A stretch of DNA of 64,000 bases from Theristus sp. LFF4_11 (GCA_030248135.1 JASANC010003143.1:1-64000), one strand, 5' to 3'; positions 26,250-39,728 are shown, counted from the first letter of the stretch. A program made the numbers and translations. The notes: generated by a model not told the origin, from the sequence alone.

Positions 26250-27580
26250 GTAGGTGTCAGTATTTCTTCTTTCCGCGCTGAATCGTGTTTTTTACGGAAA
26301 AGTCACAGATTAACGCAAAACATCAACCGCATAGAAATTTGCAACAATTTTCACAAGGTCGCTCTTCGACTGATAATGAGCTGTTATATTGAGATTGAAG
26401 TGATAATGATTAAAATGAACCACGCGGATTTTCTCAGAAAAAAAACTCAGAATTATTTCTCTCACTTCATCGACTGAAAACACTTCCCGAAAATCTGCAT
26501 TATATTTTAGCATTTGTTTCGATATCATGAAACTGGGTTCTGCAGATGCCGATCAAAAAACAACGCGCGACTGAAAGCACGACATTTTGGGTCGGGTTCA
26601 ATTTTAATCTACAAAAAAATGTTAAGAAAACGTGCGCTGAAAAATAAAAAATTATGTTTGGAAAAGTGGACACGGTTCTATAACAGCAACTGCAACGGTG
26701 CTTGGCTTTACAAAAAAAACCTCGAAACTAAACCAGATAAACCCCTCCCTACCTATTAATCTGAAACTATTGGATTTTGGAAGAAAATTATTACATGATC
26801 CGTGCAGTCACAGCTTGCATGACAGGTTCCTACTGATACCATTGTTGTGAAAAAGTGAACTTCAGACTTGGTTTGTGGGCCGGGAAAAATTGGTTAAAAC
26901 GTTATTTGAAGCAAACACCGCTTTGTCATTCGAAAAAATGTTTCAATCCTTCAAGAATCCGACAAATCAATCATTTCGAATTCGAACATTGGTGACACAG
27001 ACAATGCTTCCAACACGTAAAATTACGACCCATAAAACTCACAATCGAATTCACACAGCTAAAAAACACACGAAAAAAACACCGCCATGCACACACACGC
27101 ACCGCAGCGTTCCGTTGAAAATCGAAACCTGACCAACCGAACAAAAATAGCTCAACACACGCGCACGACATATTGAAGATCGGAGTTTTTTATTTCACAT
27201 TTTTTTGTATACTTGTGTTCACCAACCAACCCGTTTCAACCAGCGCACGCAATGCAGAAGAAAAAAAAAACAGACAATAAAACGCAAACAGAAAAAACGT
27301 GTGCAACGAATCAATATCGGCGAAAAAACGACTCGCTACTTACCCGACGAAGTGGGTCGACGCCGGTCGTGTGTGTGTGTGTTTTTTCTGCTCGATGTTT
27401 TTTTTCGCGAACACACGGAAAAATCACTGCGCCATTGCACTGTTGTGACGGGCGGACAAAAAACGCTCATTCGTGCACACGTTGCACAGCATAAATATTG
27501 TGGGGTGAAGTCGAACTGCCAGACTGTTCTGAACGTCTCGTCTGGCCCCCGAAACGTAGCGTTCATAAAAAACACAGCAA

Positions 27581-27630
27581 CGTTGTTGTTGTTGTTGTTG
27601 TCGTCGTCGTTGTTGTTGTTGCTGTTGTTC
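27581..27630. repeat. (TTG)n/(TCG)n microsatellite
   Basis: About 50 bp of TTG triplets interrupted by three TCG triplets. Confidence 0.9.
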
Positions 27631-29627
27631 AAGGCTGCTGCTTCAACGGTCGAAACTGCACACACGCATAAAAAACGACAACACAGCAGCCGACAGTGTG
27701 TGCACCAGACGCAAGAGCGTTCTGAACGTAGCGATTGCTTTTTGAACATTTCTCGAACGTGAATTGTGTGCGATGTCCATGTAACATGCGCCCCGTGTGT
27801 TCAACAATATTGTACTTTTTTTCGCATTTGATGATGATATTGTCTGGGTCGACGGTGTGTTTCGCAAAACTGGCCATACGTCTGGGTGGCTTTTCGAATT
27901 GTTGTTATGTATGGAACTGGCTGCACTGTCGCGCGGTCTCTTCCATTTCGCCGTTTTCAATCGTTGAACGATCGGTCTGGTCGCAAAGCCCCAAGTCCCA
28001 CGCTCTTCCATTTCTTGAAAAAAACCAAACAATTTGTGGTGAGTTTTTTGTGGTTTTAAAACTCAAAGTGTTTTCATTTCGCTCGCATATGAAATCAGCT
28101 GCTGATTGTTTAGACCACACTGACGAAGTGGCCAATCAATAAGCCAGATTTTGAAATGTTCTGTTCTGCATTCAATGCTAACAATTGACCATTCAGTTAA
28201 TCAATATTGATAGAGATGGTCAGTCAGATAGGAATTGATTTTATTATCTGTTATTATCTATTTATTACACGGTGCATGCTGATTGGTTGCTTTACACATT
28301 GGCAGACGACCAATCCGCGTATACCACAAAAACGCAACTAACGGCGAAAAAAATTTTTCTCGGGTGTCCGGGGGACTTAGCGCGCTTTGCGACCGTTGTG
28401 GTTTGCTCTACACACGACTTCTGGCTGAACGGAACTGTGGAACGCTTTTTTCACACACACGTGTATTCCAGCTGTACGTGCCATCGCATCTCCACACGCA
28501 CGTTAACGTTGACGTGTTGGCACGGCGTTTTTTTTTGCTTCTCGCTGCTGGACTGAACACAACCGGCGATACCAAAAAAGCGCCCTCTCATTTCTGGACG
28601 TTCTGGTCCGGCCGGCCCCGCAGCATGCAAAGTGTGTGCCTGGAAAACGTGAAAAACTGCGTTGTCATGTTGTAATAATTCTTTTTTTCAACACGTCATC
28701 TTTTGTCGCCTGGAGGTCGTGCGTGGTGGTGCGTTTTTTATGTTCGCGATTTTTTTCTCTTGGACATTTATGGTGGAAAGTCGCCTTCCACGCTTCGCTT
28801 CGATTTGGCTGAATGGGCTTGTTGAGTAAAAAGTCCCAAAAAACACGACTTATAGTGAATACGAGCAATTTTCTTAAAGCATCCTTAGTCCTTCGGAGCA
28901 AAAACATCGTTTGATTTTAGCTTTCATGGTTGCAAGCGTTTCACCACGCCAAACTGGAGTCAGCATGCCATTTTGGAACGTTCCATCCAGCACATAAAAA
29001 ACATTCCAATGAAAAAACAATGGATTTGAGATGACCGCGCAGAAGTGACTTATTGCATGGCTGTTATCCATTTTTACCTGCGACAGTAAGCTCTTTGAAT
29101 TAAAAATTATTCGTCCGGCAGCAAAATCATGAAAGCCCGTTTACACATCACATTTGGGCACAAGTTTACAAAACTAGGCGCATAGCGCATACGGTAAAAC
29201 AGCGAAGCGTTGCCACAAACAACGAAACGTTTACCATTCATTCGCCAGAAAATGTGTTCATAAAAAACTGTGTACATGCAAAAAAAGCGAACCGGGGTTT
29301 TGAAAATTTCTGCAATTTTGAAACGTTTTTTCGTTTGTCCTTGAACGTTTTTTATTCGTTCATTTTTCAGAGGAGTGCAAGTAAAGCTAGCAAAAACGTG
29401 GCTGGAACAGAAGCAAAATTGTGAACAAAGAGAAAAAAACTGCCATAAAAATTGGTTTTTTGTTAGAAAATCAAACGACATGTGTACTTCACAGTTGCAA
29501 ATGCACATTGTAAGGTACGGCGCTGTCTTCTCAATAAGCGAAGAGGAAACTCATAGAGTTTTACGAAATTCAAAAGTTTTTAAAAGAAACCTGTTGGTTT
29601 TTTTGCTTACTATTATCAATTTGTTGG

Positions 29628-29813
29628 GTTCTGCGACTCAATGCGTTTGCAGACATAGATGAAACGAAACTAGTTTCAATCTTTATGTGGCAATTCAAAA
29701 TAATCTAACGGAACAGGCCCTATTTAAGGGACTCGGATCACTTTACCAATTTTGAATGCCCGCGTCATGCATGAAACTGTTTGCCTATCTATGCTCGCAT
29801 TAAGTCTCAGGAC
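29628..29813. mobile_element. MITE with GTTCTGCGACTCAATGCG terminus
   Basis: Starts with GTTCTGCGACTCAATGCG and ends with the inverted form CGCATTAAGTCTCAGGAC. The interior, including ATGTGGCAATTCAAA and the block around 29745-29775, matches a copy at 42012-42190 in a lipase intron. Related degraded copies lie near 7722-7812, 30530-30930, 48000-48215 and 51890-51935. Confidence 0.7.
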
Positions 29814-29999
29814 TAAGTAAAAGATAGTACTTAACCATTGCACGATATGCCTAATTCATAGAATTTCGAATCTACAACAAATGTTTGACACGTAATTTTA
29901 GCGTGCTGTTTTTTAGCATGGACAAAAAAAGAAGGACCATCAAGTTAAAGTACAGTGTGTTTCGTTGAACCTGTCTTATTCTGTTAGCAGAATAGGATA

Positions 30000-30125
30000 G
30001 GGTTTGAAAGAAGACATAATTTAACCTTTTTTGTTCCAACAGAACCCGACCCCCAGTTCTTTCTCTGAACTTTCAAAGTTTCCTGTAGTCTGTGCAAGAA
30101 AATTGGCAGGTTTAATGAAACATAC
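30000..30125. mobile_element. Degenerate copy of the TTTAAACCTGTCA-type MITE
   Basis: The segment has GTTGAACCTGTC near its left end and GGCAGGTTTAATGAAACATAC at its right end, with GAACCCGAC and CAAAGTTTCCTGTAGTCTGTGC between. This resembles the better copies inside the BCAT introns. Confidence 0.4.
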
Positions 30126-30999
30126 TGTAAGTCAACCGATCTTTCTTCTAGAAGCATCGTGAAAGAGAGCTTGTCAATTCATTATCCTGATCAGCTGTGA
30201 ATTGAAGAAATGGGCAAAACAAGAGGAGCGCGCAGAGACTGTTGCTTTACATGTATTTTTGGATCACTTTGATCGTATAATTGAAAATCCACAAAGACTT
30301 AATAAGATTCATTTGTTTGATTAGGTTGTCTGACAAGATTGACTCACTTTTGTTCATGAAGTTCAGAGCATTGTTAATTCCATTTGTTTCGATCAATTAA
30401 TTGCCATTTCCGTTCGTGTCGGGAGTCACCATCAAAAATAACTCAACCTTTTCCAGATACGGTAAGTGAAAAAGAAATGATATCGAAATTGTATTGATCT
30501 TACCAGCTATGATACATTATTGTCTTTTGTTGTGGTTCTGCGATACACTGCGTGCTGATTCATTACATGCTGATGCGGCAATTTAAAAAAACTACCTGGG
30601 ACTCTCGGAGCGACCACGTGGACTCTGGACACATTACGATTTTTGAATCCTTGCATCAAGCGTGCAACATCTTTTATTTTGGCCCCGAAACTCGATGCGC
30701 GCATAGATGGGTATACAAACAGTGGCATGCATGTCGCGGGAAGTCAAAATTGGCAAAATGATCCGAGTGTGGCAGAGTCACTCAGGCGATTTTGAATTTT
30801 GAAACTAGTTTTCTTTCCACGTCTGCACGCACACGCACTGAGTCGCTGAATCTAAAATTTAATAATACCATTGCGTTTCTATCCATGCGCGCATTGAGTA
30901 GAAGAACAATAGTAAAAGGAGTCTTTGTAACTTGACAAACTGCGTGTTCCGTTTCATTCCAACGGCGTAATGTTGCAACGCAAGAAACAAACACACAGG

Positions 31000-31026
<27 letters not shown>
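31000..31026. repeat. (CA)n microsatellite
   Basis: Uninterrupted CA repeats of about 27 bp. Confidence 0.9.
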
Positions 31027-31030
<4 letters not shown>

Positions 31031-31350
31031 TTTTGCCGCTTGTAGTTTCATTTGAGGGTTGTTCATCATTTTTCAGCGCGTTTAATTATCCATTCTCGTT
31101 ACCTGATTAGTGATTGACTGGATGGGGTGTTATTTAACCGGTAGCAATTTTTTTCTGAAAGTTTCTCAATTATGCAAAACGTACGTTGTTTAAAAATTGC
31201 TCAGAGCAGGAAAACCTGTTCGATGATTGCTCGCAGTTGCCAGTTAGTTACCAACCTCTGGGAATTTCGCTTAAATTTCACAAAAATTCACTGTTTTCTT
31301 TTCAAATCACTTAAAAAGACAAAAAGACATGACTTTTTGCGACCGTTCTA

Positions 31351-31497
31351 CAGTCTATAACATATCCAACCAGCTGATTGGTTGTTGCATGCATTTCGTG
31401 CACGAATTACTGGGAACTGCGGAGTTCGGCTTGCACAGAATGCACTAACGTGACTACTAACCAATCAGCTAGTTGGATATGTCATTGGGTTAGACTG
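31351..31497. mobile_element. Palindromic CAGTC-type MITE, copy 1
   Basis: Begins CAGTCTATAACATATCC and ends with the inverted form ending TTAGACTG, flanked by TA on both sides, as expected for Tc1/mariner-type insertion. The inner arms contain CAGCTGATTGGTTG and its inverse, giving a near-complete hairpin. Confidence 0.75.
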
Positions 31498-32853
31498 TAA
31501 ATTCTTGTTTTTTGCCTGCGCAATGCCAATAAAAAACGAATCAATCATAATAAACCTGTGCAGCTGTACCTTGTTTCTGTGGTGACGACGATTTGCCGCA
31601 TAAGCTTCTGTTTTTTTTATTTCAGATGTGACTGCGTAAAATCCGACTGGATTCATTCAAATGACGTCAGAGGGAATTTTTGTGGAAACTTTCAAATTTC
31701 CAAATTTCAAAATGCTAGATGATAATTAAAATTGTCGGTAGAATTATATTAGGTGCGCGTGCGTCCAATAATCGTTGCCTCATCAGCTGAATATATTTGA
31801 GAATTGATGCCTTGATGATGTGAATAATTGACCATCGTTTGACGAAGTAAAAACCTGTAAAAATGTACAACGAGTTTGCAATACAAGGAAAGCGAAGGCA
31901 ACCACAGTTGAAAAATTCTTGTAAATGCAGTTTTCAGCGCCGCTTTTCACATTCAACAAAACTGATTGGCGATTGGTGACAAAACTGTATGCGTAAAAAG
32001 AAACAAGACGAAGCTTGAATTGAGTTTTTTTGCAAATCCTAAAACTTCTAAAAAAATAGTAAACACAAAAACCATTGCGAAAACAGGGCCACTGAAAGCG
32101 CGTTACACAGTACCGCAGTTTTTGGGTAATCTAGCGATACCGTCGCCGGGTAAACCGGTGTATTCAGCCCTCATGGCCGCGGTGTCTGTCCGCAGCCCGA
32201 AGAACGAAAAAAAACGAACGCAAAAAAAATGTTTTTTTTCACAAATTTGTGTGGCCACAAAGCGCTCACAAAACCAGGAATAGAATGCAAAATACAGACA
32301 CAGATCAAACAAGAGAAAAAACAGAAAAAATAACCACACAGCTAAACCGTAAAAATGGATGACAAAAAACAGACAGAACAGTCTGTCTCGGCAGCCCACA
32401 GTAGCTGCATGTATTTGTTGGACGCCGAAAAAAAACTCAGTGGTTTTTTTCCGAAAAATCGTCAAAAAGTGAGCAGGTTTTGCGAATCGGTAATTTCCAT
32501 ACAACAGCGCAGACGGCCTAGTCAGAAAAAATGTAGCGTAAAAAACACGTTTTTTTGAGCTAGTGTTGTTTTGCAGAGAGCCATGATTTCTGAAAGTGGT
32601 GTACCGTAAACATGCCAATTTAGGGCATAGTGTTTGTTACCGTAGTCTTTGTTTTCAAAGATACAAAATGAAGTTTAGATTTTTTTGACCAAAGTTTACA
32701 TGTGTGTTCAAAAAACACGGCAAAAAAGTTCAAAACATGTTTCGTTGTACTGAAAAATTTGAATATAGCAAGCAGCACGATGACTGGTCAAATAAAGATC
32801 CAATCCAGTCAGTATAGTTTGCCAACATGAAAAACATATGTGTTGCCTCAAAA

Positions 32854-33095
32854 TGTCCGCCTCCTGTCCGTCAGCGTCTCCCGCGTCTTGTCCTGTCCCG
32901 CCGAGTGTCCCGAGAATAAAAATTGCTAAGAATGCTAAAATTGGTAGGATCGATTGAATAATCGTGCCAAACAATCAACGGTTTGTTGCTCGGCATTCTG
33001 AACATTTTTTTCCTGTGACAGGACACGACGCGGGACACGGACACGGCTCAGGACACGCTGCGGGGGACACGCCACCGAACACGAGTTCGGACACT
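32854..33095. repeat. GGACAC/GTGTCC inverted repeat cluster
   Basis: Runs of TGTCC/TGTCCCG (32854-32914) are answered by GGACAC-rich sequence (33016-33095) in opposite sense, about 100 bp apart, so the region can form an imperfect hairpin. No coding content seen. Confidence 0.6.
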
Positions 33096-34786
33096 CTTTA
33101 GCTTGTCAAACGCGCGGCAAAGAGCTTTAGATGGTTTTTCTATTTTTTTTATAATTTTCGTTTTCTGTTGTCACGGCTGTTTATTGGAAATTCATTTCTT
33201 TGTTTGCGTTCATTTTATTCAAATTTATTGATTGAACGTCTGAGAAAACGAGCCTTTGTAGTAATAAATAGTACAAAATCAATGCATTTGTGAATAAAAA
33301 CATGCATTTTTTACGCGAACGCCTATGCATTTTTTATTTTAAATTCTGATATTTTCATGCATTCTTGCTCAACTGCGTAAATTTTTGTGCATGAAAAATG
33401 CATGGTAAAACTATGATTGCCCAACTGGCCGTTTGATTTGAAAGCAGCCAACAGCCGCTTTTGATCTGGTTTCTATAACGGTCGCCAAAATGGATTTTTG
33501 AAAGTATAAGGGACCATTCGAAAGTAATCATTTCACAATCACCATTTTCCACCATCTGCGCGCATTTATCCAATCAGTTTGTTTGTTGAATTTATGAAAT
33601 TGTGAAATTTCAATTAAAAAATGTTATTTCAGCCAATCTACAAAGGTCTTTTGTTTGGTATTTTTGATATACAAGATAGAAAAAGAAACAAAAAAGAGCG
33701 CTCTTGCAGTCTAGTTTAAAAATTTATTGCAGTTTTATGACTTTTTTTGATGGATATTTTTCATTTTTAGAATTATAGTTGCAAAAAATGACAGAAAAGG
33801 AAAAAAATTGAATTGGAAAATGACTCATTAGAGAGTCCTCACAATCTGCGTTGAAAATTATAGTATTCTAGCTGTAGAAGCCACAAAAATTTTTTTTGCA
33901 GAATACATGTTTCTCAATAAAGCCGCAAAAATTTCGAAACAAGAACAGTCTGAAATCAAACTTTTCATTGGAGTTTTCCAATGAAATTTCAGCCACTTTT
34001 AAAAAATAAAAGCATTTTTCACATATCCATAATCGGTTCCTGTATTATTATGTATTGTATAATGTATACGCTGTTTTTATTGTATCCGCTTTCTCCTGTG
34101 GGCACCGCACGGTGGGCCAAAAAGGAGAATGAACAGATTCTAGCAAAATTAAGCAAATGAATGACCACGCGCAGGCGGCTGTGACTGGTTGCTGAAGTAC
34201 ATTTACCCTCATAAAAAGTGTACGCTGATGATCCACAGGTGGATTCACGTAATCACGTGATCGCTGTAGACGACCCTTCATGTGGACACGTGAACATTTT
34301 TACGGCTCTATCAGCTGACACTCTTTAAACCGCTCACTTTTGATCGTCCACACACCCTGTAGGGTATACTATATGAACACACGTTTTTTTCTACCGTAAT
34401 TCACCCGCATTGTTTTCGATCTGTCCCCTCCCCCTTCTCTATACCATAATCAGTGGTGATTTTCCTAATGCACAAAGACACTGACGAACCTACCAGGGGC
34501 CCCTTATACGGGTATGTAAATGGGTATGTTATGTTGTTTCTCCGTGTATATATATCCCTTTTATTTTTTTGTTTCTGATATAGCTTTTTATTCAATCCAC
34601 AAAGGCATATATTTCTGAAAGATTGCTTTTCGGTCTGAAATGCTTATTACGGTAGGGGGCTTGTCCTTATTTTGTCTGCTTAGTTTTGCCTGTTTTTTGT
34701 GTCCATATCGGAATAAACTGTTCGACCTTATCAAACTTGAAATATATTTAAACTCAATTGAAAAGTTGACATGCGCAAAAAAATAT

Positions 34787-35257
34787 ACCGTATTACCTCT
34801 AATAAACCCCCATGGGGGTTTATTTCTTCAGCGACTTCTGGGGGTGGGGGTTTATTTTGGGGGGGGGCTTTATTTTTGGGGGGGGGTTTATTTGGAAACC
34901 ATTTTTAGGAGTGGGCAAAATGGCAAAAATACCTTCCATGGCAGGAAGGAAGTCGCAGAAACTTCTACTCTACATAGAAATGTCCTTTTACAACAGCCTT
35001 TTGTAATGAAATTACCATTAACTCATCCATTTGGGGCCTTTGGTAGCACAATTTCATCATTTTCACTGCAACCAGCCACTGAATTCACTGTTTATGTGTA
35101 TGTTTTTCTGGGTATGTATTTCAAACAGGTTTCCAATAATCCCCCATGGGGGATTATTTTGGGGGGGGGGGATTCTTTGGAAACTTGTCGAGGGGGTGGG
35201 GGTTTATTTTGGGGGGGGGGTTTAATTTTGGGGGGGTTTAATAGAGGTAATACGGTA
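34787..35257 (+). mobile_element. G-run MITE with TACCGTATTACCTCT termini, copy 1
   Basis: Inverted termini are TACCGTATTACCTCTAATAA at the left and TTAATAGAGGTAATACGGTA at the right. TA at both edges is compatible with a TA target duplication. The plus strand holds repeated runs of 5 to 10 G separated by TTTATTTT both near the left end (34845-34895) and the right end (35160-35235). The central part is nearly identical to the inverted copy at 37283-37738. There is no transposase. Confidence 0.85.
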
Positions 35258-35374
35258 AGTGGAAAATGTTTCAGCTCAAAAACTTTGTAATTTCAACGCA
35301 ATGCTGATTGGAGATCAGATCAGAAGAACCACCAATTACGGAAATCATACCAAACTAAATATACTCGACGTTGT

Positions 35375-35450
35375 TCTATATGTTTTTCTGGGTTAGCCAT
35401 GGCTAAAAACATCGCCTAAAAGCCCCAACAACAAGCAGCAACAACCCAAT
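35375..35450 (+). mobile_element. 3'-end fragment of tRNA-derived SINE
   Basis: The segment TTTTCTGGGTTAGCC ... ACATCGCCTAAAAGCCCCAA with a CAACAA-rich tail matches the 3' end of the fuller SINE at 56215-56411. The tRNA head is missing, as in 5'-truncated retroposed copies. Confidence 0.7.
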
Positions 35451-35494
35451 TCAAATGCGCAGCAGAGCAGGAACTGTTCCAGGAAAAGAAACTA

Positions 35495-35660
35495 CAGTAG
35501 AACTCTAAATTATAGACAATCAGCTGATTGGTTGGTGATCGCGTGATGCATGCTTTCTGTGCAGGCATTGCTGTGGAGGCGAATTCTATCCTGCACAGAA
35601 AGCATGCGTTACGTGATCTCCAACCAATCAGCTGAGAGCCTTTAATTTAGCGTTCAACTG
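35495..35660. mobile_element. Palindromic CAGTC-type MITE, copy 2
   Basis: Begins CAGTAGAACTCTAAATTATA and ends with AATTTAGCGTTCAACTG, flanked by TA on both sides. The arms contain the CCAAT-type motif (ATTGG/CCAAT) and ATGCATGCTTTCTGTGCAG with its inverse. Confidence 0.85.
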
Positions 35661-37282
35661 TATGGTTCGGCATTTTTCTGCAAATAAGTTTTTCCCGTTT
35701 TTTTTCGAATACCGCGCAATTTCATTTTGCAGAATCAGAAAAACATTTGCAGATTAATAGTTTTGATTGAAAAACGCAAAACAAAAAAACAACAGTTTCT
35801 GCACTCAGCTGTTTATCATGTGCGTCGTCGCGAACATTGTGGGCGGAGTTTCGTCGTTGTACCGTCTTTAACTTGAATGAATTCTTCTTGGTATAAATTT
35901 TAAAATAACTTCTGCGTTGTGATTTCAGTTCTTTTTGGCTTTCAAGAACAGCGATATCGGTCGTCGATAAAATGACCGTTTTTTTTGTTTTTTCTTTCCA
36001 AGCATCTGCTGATAAATCGGTCATTGCTTTCAAATTTCAAAGTAAAATATTACCATAAATTTTTTCGCGTTTTTCAGATGCGCTTGTGATCTCATTTTTA
36101 AAAAACCAAAAGCTGATGCCAAAAAATCAATGAACAAACACTAACAATTTGATTAAAGGAACAACGCTACAAAAAATTACACAATATTCAAAACGGATAT
36201 AATTATCTATTTTTTTCGAAATATTTAGGGCACAATAGAGAAACCATCAAAGAAAACAAAGAGTATGGATGAATTGGAAATAATAAAAACGGTGCTTTCA
36301 GCTTCAAAATTGTGTCTGTCTGGTCTGCTTGCGGAGTGAGCACGTGTGAGTGAGCGCTCAGCATATTGCGCCTGGCTGGCTCTGGGCTGCCTTCTCCGGC
36401 TGTCCCTGATGAACGAAAAACTGCCATTTGGTCAAAAATGCCTATCTCGATGAATTTTTAGTTTGAACACATTTTGTTATTCTGTCAATTCGCTACACGT
36501 TGTTCAGTGTGCGGTTTCATTGATTTTAGTGCTCACAAGTTGTGATTTGTTGTTTTTTTCATTTACTTTCCATTTGTCCAATCCAATTTTTCTATTTTAC
36601 ATTTTAACGACAATAAATGCTATTTTTTGATATGAGGAGGAACGTTTTCGGTGGGTATGGTACCCCTGGCCCTGCCCCGATCGCCATTCGAGATAAACAC
36701 AACGACGACGTCCTTTCGAATCGAACTTCTCTAATAACATCGTCCTGACATTTTTAAAAATGTTCTAGCACGTCTGCCAACAAAGCTCCAACTAAAAACG
36801 ATGAAACTTTCGCCTCCTTTCGCGATGAAAACGTCTCCAATGGTTTTCTTAGCAAAACAAAAAAGATCCTTATAAACAAGGGTGGTTTTTTTGACAAATT
36901 CAAGAATTTAATATTTTTGCTCTTCCGCGCTGGGATATTTTGCTCGCTTTTAGGGAGCGGAGGAGGAGGAGGTACACCTTTAAATTGGGCAGGCCTTCTA
37001 TGCAAGGCTTCACGGTCAGAACAAACAACTCGAATCAAACACGGTATTTGTTTTTGGCTACATGAGTACAGGTTTAGCGCGGCTTACATGTTGAAGCACC
37101 TGTGTTACAATGTTGCACAACACCATACCGCTAGTCCAGCTGATTTAAAAGCAACAATGAATGAAATGAAATCATGAATTAATTTATATGATGTAATGGA
37201 ACTTTCTTTGTCGGCAAACAGGAAATTGATCAGCTTCAGTATAATTCACCTGCTTACACCTCAGAAGATGAAAATAACGCAA
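35661..37282. other. Stretch without recognisable features
   Basis: Only short frames and T-rich sequence; no repeat, exon or RNA gene that I can support. Confidence 0.5.
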
Positions 37283-37738
37283 TACCGTATTACCTCTATT
37301 AAACCCCCCCCCAAAATTAAACCCCCCCCCACAAAAATAAACCCCCACCCCCTCGACAAGTTTCCAAATAATCCCCCCCCCAAAATAATCCCCCATGGGG
37401 GATTATTGAAACCTGTTTGAAACACATACCCAGCGAATTCAGTGGCTGGTTGCAGTGAAAATGATGAAATTGTGCTACCAAAGGCCCCAAATGGATGAGT
37501 TAATAGTAATTTCATTACAAAAGGCTGTTGTAAAAGGAAATTTCTATGTAGAGTAGAAGTTTCTGCGACTTCCTTCCTGTCATGGAAGGTATTTTTGCCA
37601 TTTTGCCCACTCCTAAAAATGGTTTCCAAATAAACCCCCCCAAAAATAAAGCCCCCCCCCCCCCAAAAATAAACCCCCACCCCCAGAAGTCGCTGAAGAA
37701 ATAAGCCCCCATGGGGGTTTATTAGAGGTAATACGGTA
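37283..37738 (-). mobile_element. C-run MITE with TACCGTATTACCTCT termini, copy 2 (inverted)
   Basis: The reverse complement of the element at 34787-35257: TACCGTATTACCTCTATTAA at the left, AGAGGTAATACGGTA at the right, the same central block (37440-37620), and C-runs on the plus strand. The high similarity of the two copies suggests recent activity. Confidence 0.85.
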
Positions 37739-38189
37739 TGTATGAAAAAATGTAGGTTTGAAAAAGTGTACGAAAAATTTGGGGGTGTCTTTTGCGGCGA
37801 CGCGAGGGTATTCAGCCACAGTAATGATTTTCGGTGTTTGTGGTCGTCGTGCGGTCAAAATCGTGATTGTACTTCGCTGAAAACAAATGAATATACATAC
37901 GTATGTTCCGTTTTCGAATTTTTGCGTCAACCAACTACCGTCGGAGAAAGTCGTGCGCAGTCAAAAGTCGTTTATTAGTAAAAACATATAATAACAAAGG
38001 TTTTTGTTACTGGAACACAAAGAGACAAGTGAAACAACAGCGATTCCGATGACATACGTTCAAATTCAAAGATAGCGATTTGTTGCGCTGCAAAAAAACT
38101 GGAACTTGCACGGCGACACTGTTGGAACGCAAAGCTCATATAACACGCTAGAATACGCGTGTTCACAAGCCAGACAGCGCCCGCTGTCT

Positions 38190-38490
38190 GTTCGTCTGTG
38201 TTGTTGTTGTTGTGGTTTTGCTGTTTGCTTGTTGTTGTGGTCTTGTTGTTTATGTCGTTGTTGTGTACCGTATATATGTGTTGTCTGTCTTTGTGTTGTG
38301 CTTTTAATGTTTATGGCGCGTTTTGTCCTTTACCTGTTGTGGTATATTGTGTATATTGTCTATGTTGTGGTTAGTTGTGTGTGTTGTGTGTGTTGTGTGT
38401 GTGTGTTGTGTTTCTCTGTGTGTGTGCGTCTGTGTTGTGTGTGTGTGCCTCTGTGTTGTGTTGTGTGTTGTGTCGTGTGTCGTGTGTGTT
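38190..38490. repeat. TTG/TGTGTTG-rich low-complexity tract
   Basis: TTGTTG triplets (38200-38265) pass into TGTGTTG and TGTGTG repetition up to about 38490. Long frames across it are low-complexity artefacts. Confidence 0.85.
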
Positions 38491-39728
38491 GCCACTGCGA
38501 GACTTCGGATTCTCATTCCCATCCCCTCCCGTCCACTTATCTGGGGGCGAGAATAAACCGAGTTCGCTGGCAGAGAGACCAGCCAGTGTTGTTATGCAAT
38601 GCTTACACCGTCCGCCTGGCCAGACAGCCACAAAAACTCGCAGACTTTTTACAGATAATATTTTCGACGAGTTGCCTGCGCGATAAAAAGCTGCAAGTCC
38701 CCGTTGTTGCCTTGTACACAGCGATTGAATGAAACAATGCAAAACATGTGGCGTTATCTAAATTTACTGCTGAAGTTGCTATCTTAAAATCGCGTTAGAA
38801 ACATATCAAACGGTCTCTAGCCCCGCTTTCGTAGCCTCCTATTATCCCCGTTGTAACCCCGTTTTTGTAGCCGCTCTATTAACTAACAAATTTAGCAGCA
38901 CCGTATACTCAGTGAATACAATGAATACGCACACAATGGAACGCATTGTGCTGTTCTGACAGGTTTCAAAAGGTAGAATTAATTGACTTTGAAGTAGCGG
39001 TCTGTGTGTGGACTTAAAACTCTTTATTATCCTCCCCGTCTATACTAGGAGCCAGACAGTCCCTCATATGGTTCTGTCCAGCCGCAAAACACGTGGGCAC
39101 GTCTTATACGTACAAACTCTTTTTTTGTCGCTCCTCAACGTTTCTGGAGAGGAGAACAACAGCAAATACACGCAGATCGAACACAAACAAACAGTTTGCA
39201 GTCTGAATCTCTACAAATGTGAAGTTTGACTTTGCGATTGCAATGGTATTATGATTTCAAAAAAAGAATAATTTAACGTTTTTTAAATTGAACTTTATTG
39301 TCAGACATTGTCCATGGTGAAGGACAGATAACTGCAAATGATTTGATACGATGTATGTATTTTGGTCTCTGTTAAATTGCTGAATATGGATTTTTTATCT
39401 GTCAGCAGCAGGGCTCCAACCAACAATGCAATCACTGGGGGTGGTGTTCTTGTCTGTGTGTGCGCAAGACTGTCTGGAAAAATAATGTGTTCGATTATTT
39501 TTCTGCTGTTGTAGCTCAACACCATTAATTTTTATGCACCGTTTTATGTCTTGTTTTTGATCTGTGCGTTTTGGGTGTCTGGGTTAACGGATGGTATACT
39601 GCCTGGTTGTCTGTCAATACAGCATTTTTTGTGGCTATCAGAAAGTCTGACAGATTTGTCATTGTGTGTGTCAGAATAATTGTTTAAAACTGTGAAATAA
39701 TACATTGCTTACACAAACCCCGGGATTT

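Larger units (their letters stand above)
25068..34700. other. Repeat-scarred region without supported genes
   Basis: AT-rich sequence with several dispersed repeats (listed separately), (TTG/TCG) and (CA) microsatellites and many short frames. A minus-strand frame at 27749-27336 is about 137 codons, contains an asparagine run from the microsatellite and ends at a donor-like GGTAAGTAG, but nothing in it is recognisable. Degenerate TTAGG-like repetition lies at 25478-25535. I see no RNA gene. Confidence 0.5.

Noticed and set aside
27336..27749. 137-residue minus-strand frame with Asn/Asp run
   Set aside because: The run comes from the TTG/TCG microsatellite; ends in a donor-like site but has no recognisable peptide or partner exon.
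34640..35290. 216-residue frame with Gly runs
   Set aside because: Frame across the G-run MITE; its inverted sister breaks it, so not a gene.
38106..38732. 208-residue plus-strand frame rich in Cys and Val
   Set aside because: Direct product of the TGTGTTG tract.
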